From Dactylonectria macrodidyma (Eukaryota; Ascomycota; Sordariomycetes; Hypocreales; Nectriaceae), in the NCBI GenBank assembly GCA_020744425.1, contig JAGMUV010000010.1:372001-436000 (forward strand): 64,000 nt of DNA, given 5' to 3'. The number at the start of each line of letters is the position of its first letter. Position 1 is the stretch's first letter. The notes under the pieces are model-generated. The model was not told where the DNA came from. It did no database searches and saw nothing but the letters and a program-made list of their open reading frames with translations. Below, in pieces: positions 59,456 to 64,000 of this stretch. The position numbers and the translations under genes are program-made.

Positions 59456-60425
59456 TTTAAGACCTTGAACGGAAGTCAGGATAGGAACGAGAAGTAGGTA
59501 TGGTATTACCACCTCTACTGTTAGGTGACGGGAGTACTTATATACACACCTGTTAGTGTCCATGACTAAGAATCAAAGAGGGACTAATAGATATCTAGAA
59601 GCCGATGTACCACCGGCGGCGAACCACGTGGAGTGGTTTCTGTCATCGAGGCACCAGTGAGGTTAGGAGGGGAAACCCCTCATTTTTGTCAAGATAAGGC
59701 TATGACGTAGTCTAAAGATGAGCTTCACGATCTTGGAGACCTTCGTTTGCTTTTCCAAACCATCTTCCATGTAAGGATTTCGAAAGTTCCGCAATAGCCA
59801 CTGCGTGCTTGGATAGCGGGGGCTACTTCTCGACCTCTTAGGCCGCCCTGCAGGACATGCGTGCCAACGGCTGACAAGGGTACAATGAGTAGTGGCGTGA
59901 TGTGGCGAACTAAGGCAAAGGGTCTGGTGACGTGGCAATGGGTGGTGCTCTATCTGGTCGTAGCTCCTTGGGAGTCGATTGGAGGATGAACTCTCAAGTA
60001 TTCTCTACTCTTGACCGTAGCAGGAGACCCTTCATATCAATGACCTCAGAAATAGCTCCATAGTTGTATCCGTATGTGGAACCCTGAATACGTTAGGTGC
60101 ACTATTTCCCCGCAACGTGGAATAAATTAATCACTTCCGTGAGGACAAATGCGCAATCAATCCGCCCGAGTCACCTGCGAACGTCAGTTCAGCGCCATAA
60201 TACACATGGTAGAGTTGTCACTTAAAGACTCGATCTCGTTAATGAGGTAAGTCTTGCTGGGGCCTGGGCTCACAGGAAGTTTTGTTAACGTCGACTACAA
60301 GGAACACTTGACAGGTCTCCCAAGCCAATTTCGTGGAAGCAAATGGGATTCTTATTCCATAATCAAACCACACACAGTGTTCGTGATACATTTGAGAGAG
60401 AAGCAGCCTTCGGCAGGTGCACACA
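59456..60425. other. Divergent promoter region between OMT and type III PKS
   Basis: About 970 bases. Frames within are short and lack domains. The region should carry both promoters. No clear cluster-wide palindrome was recognised by eye. Confidence 0.5.
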
Positions 60426-61673
60426 ATGTTACCATTTGAGTCGTCACGGTCTCGGCCGCCAGCATGCTCACCTGCTCCGGTACTGATCGAGAGCATCGCT
60501 ACGGGCGTCCCGGACGGTATGCGGAAGCAATGTGACACTGCGCACCTGGTAGCAACTCAGTATAACTCGAACCCAAAGCAGCAAGAGCGCATCCACCATC
60601 TCTACGCGAAAACGTGCATCGACAAACGTCACATGGCCGTGGACCCTTTGAGCCCAACCTTTGACAGACACATGTCTATTCGGCAACGCATGGACCTTTT
60701 CCTCGAGCATGCAGCGCCTCTGGCAGTCGATGTCTCATTGCGCGCCCTAGCTGGGAGTGGAGTGAAGAACCCAGCAGAGGAAATAGGGTTGCTGGTGCTG
60801 GTGACCAGCACTGGATTTGTGGCTCCCGGCGTCGACATCGCTATTGCCAAGGGTCTAGGACTCTCAGCATCCGTGAGCCGTGCCGTGGTGAACTTCATGG
60901 GATGTGCAGCTGCCATGAACGGGCTGCGTGTGGCAGCCGACTACGTGCGTTGCCGTCTCGGCTCAAGAGCGTTGATGTGTTGTGTCGAGCTGTCCAGTGT
61001 GAATGCTGTGTTCGCCGATAATCCTAACGATGTCATAATTTCCAGTCTGTTTGGAGATGGATGCGCCGCCATGGTAGTCTCGGGTATCAAACCGGGGCAG
61101 GCGAAGCACAAACTACAGCCTGGGCAAGTCATCGTTCACGACCAGTTCAGCTGTTTGGTGGATGGTTCTCTTGACGGAATCACCCTGGGGGTCAATCACA
61201 ATGGCATAACTTGCGAATTGTCCCCAAAGCTGCCCTCATACATCTACGCCGGTCTGGCTCCAGTGATCACCAAGGTGCTGAGCCGCCATGGAATGACCAA
61301 GTCTGATGTGCACTTATGGGCGATTCATCCTGGTGGTCCAAAGATTATCCAAGAATCGCTCCGTGCACTTGACCTAGACAGTCACGTGGCGGAGAAGAGT
61401 TGGGACGCACTAAGTGAATTTGGGAATATGCTGAGTGTATCCCTGCCCTTGGTGCTGCAACGAATGGCCGCAGTGGCCAATTTGGAGGGAACTAATCCAA
61501 CAGGCTTGGCCTTTTCCTTTGCCCCTGGGGTAACAGTAGAGGGATTCCTCTTCGAAGTTGTTAATCCGGCCTCCCCCTCTGCCCTACGATTATTTAATCT
61601 GCCCCGTTTAGGCTTCAAAGCGATCGCCGCTTCGACGCTGGGCTGTCTAGGACTTAGGCGTCCCCGTTTCTGA
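60426..61673 (+). CDS. Type III polyketide synthase (chalcone-synthase superfamily)
   Basis: Condenses a starter acyl-CoA with malonyl-CoA units to pyrones, resorcinols or related rings; cytosolic homodimer in this family. Single exon of 415 residues. The ATG at 60426 is chosen; the GTG three codons upstream is not a eukaryotic start. The catalytic triad is intact: Cys160 in NFMGCAAAMNG, His301 in WAIHPGGPKI and Asn334 in FGNMLSVS. VTSTGFVAPGVDIAIAKGLG is the typical fungal N-terminal core segment, and SLFGDGCAAMVV is also typical. The end, PGVTVEGFLFEVV, is the usual C-terminal loop, followed by a basic 35-residue extension. Divergent from the COMT-type OMT and convergent with the flavin monooxygenase, both probable tailoring enzymes. 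Starter unit and chain length cannot be read from sequence. Confidence 0.95.
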   Translation: MLPFESSRSRPPACSPAPVLIESIATGVPDGMRKQCDTAHLVATQYNSNPKQQERIHHLYAKTCIDKRHMAVDPLSPTFDRHMSIRQRMDLFLEHAAPLAVDVSLRALAGSGVKNPAEEIGLLVLVTSTGFVAPGVDIAIAKGLGLSASVSRAVVNFMGCAAAMNGLRVAADYVRCRLGSRALMCCVELSSVNAVFADNPNDVIISSLFGDGCAAMVVSGIKPGQAKHKLQPGQVIVHDQFSCLVDGSLDGITLGVNHNGITCELSPKLPSYIYAGLAPVITKVLSRHGMTKSDVHLWAIHPGGPKIIQESLRALDLDSHVAEKSWDALSEFGNMLSVSLPLVLQRMAAVANLEGTNPTGLAFSFAPGVTVEGFLFEVVNPASPSALRLFNLPRLGFKAIAASTLGCLGLRRPRF

Positions 61674-62256
61674 GCACCTGGTGTACGTTTCTGCACCTAC
61701 GCGGTGGAACTTCTGCGACCGAGCTGATGAAGTATCCTGGGCAATATTAAAGAGCGGTTATTGAAATTATCACGAGTCCACTTTTCACTGATTGAGTCTA
61801 AGATGTTTTGTTCTTGGATGATTTTCCCCCGTTCGTGTCGTAATACACAGTCATGCAATCCACCCAAAGTAATATCGTTATATCCCCTTTTTATGCACGC
61901 CTTATCACACACAGTGTTAGATAGGCGCCTCGGGCCTTGACGAGTAGCAAAGAATTCCAAAGACGTCAGAGACAGGGGTATAAAACACCCTCCCTGTCGG
62001 CGCGGGGTTGCACAGCATCCAACCTCCAGTACTACGTAGTACAATATCTTATTTTGACATTTTGTCAGACAATTAGTTCCGCAGGGAGGAACCATTGATG
62101 GCACCAGTCAATTTTATTGGGGATTAACTAAAGAACAAAAGAAATTGAACAGCCATGTGTTCAACACGGCTCGCTAAGGGAAAGTAGAACCTGTTGCTGA
62201 CATTCGACACATGCCTTTCTCGTTCAGCATCATGTCATGCAAATTCACTCAGTCCT
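61674..62256. other. Intergenic, convergent gene ends
   Basis: About 580 bases between the PKS and monooxygenase stops. No gene supported. Confidence 0.5.
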
Positions 62257-64000
62257 TCACATGTTGCCATTGGTTTGACCATTCATGGTCCCGTACGCAA
62301 GCCCAGTATTCGGGTCAATCTTAGACTTCACGTCTGGCATCTTCTTGCCATCGTAGCCTCCTGCTTTAGCCTTCTGTTGCTCCATCTGAGCCAGCTCCTC
62401 GAACTTCCTCTTGACGTCATTACGTGGGACGGGGACGTTAGCAAGCCCGATCATTGCCAGAGCACCCCAGAAGAGTGCGTAGATGTAGTAGTACAGGTTG
62501 ACGCTACCAAGGTAGAGGACGGGGATGATGACCATGGGGATGTTGCCGAAGAGGCCCGAGCGGCGAGTGATAGTCTCCCACAGCTCGCCGGTGAGGGACT
62601 CGGCAGCGCCGTCGAACTTCCAGGGCCCGACCATGCGGAACTTAGCGTTGAAACTGGCACCGCCAGCCCAGATATACGGGAGGCGCCAGCCGCGGCGGGT
62701 GCGGATGGCGATGCGGAGGACGTCGGTGAAGGACGGGGCCATGTCCATGTCCTTGGCAAGCTGGTACGTGTAGCTGTCGTGCTCGATGCCGTAGGTGACG
62801 CGGGCGCTAGGTGGATGTATAATGCGGTAGTGCCACTCATCATCCTGGAGAAGGGGACGGGTGACGCGGCCGAGGAGATGGGTGGCGAAGAGCATAGCCT
62901 GCATCTCGGCGATGGGAGGGATGGCACCGAAGCCGGGACGTAGGAAGCCGATGAAGCCGACGGTAGGGTCGTCGGAGGACCAGATCTGGCGGACGTTGGC
63001 ATCGTTGGATAGGGGGTAGGGACGGCGGCCGGCGTTGTGTTCGGTGTTGAGGAAAGGGATATGGGGGATGTAACCAGTCGCGAAGATGATGATATCGGGC
63101 TTGACGACGGACTCTCTGATGCGCTTAGCCTCAGGCCGCCCTGTGTCAGGGAAGTGGGCGACACCATCTGGTGTGATGTGCGAGGGGAAAGGGGCCGTCT
63201 CGATGGTGCGTTCGGCCGGGATGATGGCTGTGTTGAAGAAGAATCGACGGATACGGGTGGCTAATGGCCACTCAGTCGGGCGCCAGGGCGTAGAGACGTA
63301 GTTCTGGATGCGCTGCCAGCCCTTGTTCCAGAATACTGGGACGGCCTTTAGTTATGTCCTCGCCAAGTAGAAATGTAGAAGCAGCACGAGGTTGAGACTT
63401 ACATCGCGAAGCGTGGAATCGCTCGCTGAAGATCTGGCCGACATGCTGGTCGACACCATATTTCGAACCGCCGCAGATCCAGCATCCGGCAGGCAGAGCA
63501 AGGAAGTGGTAATAGTCCCAAACAATCATGGTGTCTCGCACCATAGGGTGGACGTACATGGAGTCGAAGAGAGTGACTTGGCTGACATCGAGCGGCAATT
63601 GCGGCGTGTCATAGTCTTGGTCTCCGCGTAGCCATGGCAGGAAGCGCTGCCCTGGAGTGCGCTTGGGAGCACCGATCCAGCCGTCGCGATGGCAAAAGAC
63701 GACTCTCTTGGTAGGGGAGGTGATGGCGAGATAGCACATGTCGCAGCCCGTCTCGCCGCTGCCAAGGACCATGACGGTCTTGTCCGTACCCAACTGCTCA
63801 CGCTTCTTGAAGTCTTGTGAATGCAGCACTTTGGGAACGTTCTCGATGCCAGGAATGTCTGGGATGTTCGCCTTTGAGTGGACGCCCGAGCACACGGCGA
63901 TGGCATCACACTCCCATTCGACCTCATTGCCATCGGGTCCCCTGTAACTGACGATATGCTCGCTCACATCTCCTCTGCGAATGCCCGTGACGGAGGTGCT
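62257..64000 (-). CDS. Flavin-containing monooxygenase (class B), 5' end outside window
   Basis: FAD/NADPH enzyme that oxygenates organic substrates (N-, S- or Baeyer-Villiger-type oxidation). Two visible exons: 64000-63403 (entering from the right edge) and 63335-62257. The 67-nt intron starts GTAAGT and ends GTCCCAG, phase 1. The NADPH-binding segment is VMVLGSGETGCDMCYLA, the preceding part has DAIAVCSGVHSKANIPDIPG, and the FATGYIPHIPF motif is in the second exon. The N-terminal FAD-binding GxGxxG part lies beyond base 64000. The C-terminus is long and unusual: after RMVGPWKFDGAAE come two hydrophobic segments (NIPMVIIPVLYLGSVNLYYY and ALFWGALAMIGL) and a hydrophilic tail, suggesting membrane attachment. 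It converges with the type III PKS gene and is a likely tailoring oxidase. The exon border rests on splice signals and frame. Confidence 0.88.

Noticed and set aside
62194..62943. 249-codon plus-strand frame
   Set aside because: Fully antisense to the flavin monooxygenase exon, whose motifs are clear; a shadow frame.

Overview
The window is nuclear DNA of a filamentous ascomycete (Pezizomycotina), probably plant-associated. Genes are split by short GT..AG introns, mostly 46-90 nt, with CTRAC/CTAAC-like branch points. Start codons sit in C/A-rich contexts. The families present are fungal: Zn2Cys6 and bZIP regulators, an AA11 LPMO, a GH10 xylanase, a fungal saponin-hydrolase-type enzyme, a fungal type III PKS and a LaeA-like methyltransferase. 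I cannot name the species. Exon borders were inferred by eye from splice signals, frame and remembered family patterns; no search was run.

Layout. 1-552: 5' part of an unrecognised gene running off the left edge (-). 4377-5382: bZIP factor (-). 7186-9048: glutamate decarboxylase with five exons (-). 10951-11703: class I O-methyltransferase (+), followed by a decayed neprosin-like fragment. 15734-16438: small secreted protein (+). 17418-18541: AA11 LPMO with an X278-like tail (-). 22640-24403: broken ankyrin gene (-). 25457-26682: GH10 xylanase (+). 27383-29372: relic of a Helitron-type transposon (+). 30534-33807: 1071-residue secreted multidomain protein of unknown role (-). 35461-36280: second broken ankyrin gene (+).

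The most interesting block is 36700-51960: Zn2Cys6 regulator, secreted saponin-hydrolase-type enzyme, GH1 beta-glycosidase without a signal peptide, divergent GH78 alpha-L-rhamnosidase without a signal peptide, and an MFS sugar transporter. Together they read as a catabolic cluster for a rhamnose-bearing plant glycoside such as a triterpenoid saponin. One enzyme would act outside to release a sugar chain, the transporter would import it, and two glycosidases would take it apart inside. This is an inference from gene content and predicted location.

The right end, 55960-64000, looks like a small secondary-metabolite cluster: LaeA-like methyltransferase (+), COMT-type O-methyltransferase (-), type III polyketide synthase with an intact Cys-His-Asn triad (+), and a flavin monooxygenase (-) cut by the window edge. 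It suggests a methylated, oxygenated type III polyketide.

Roughly half of the window is intergenic, often AT-rich, with short tandem repeats and gene relics. Several premature stops are compatible with repeat-induced point mutation, but this is not proven.
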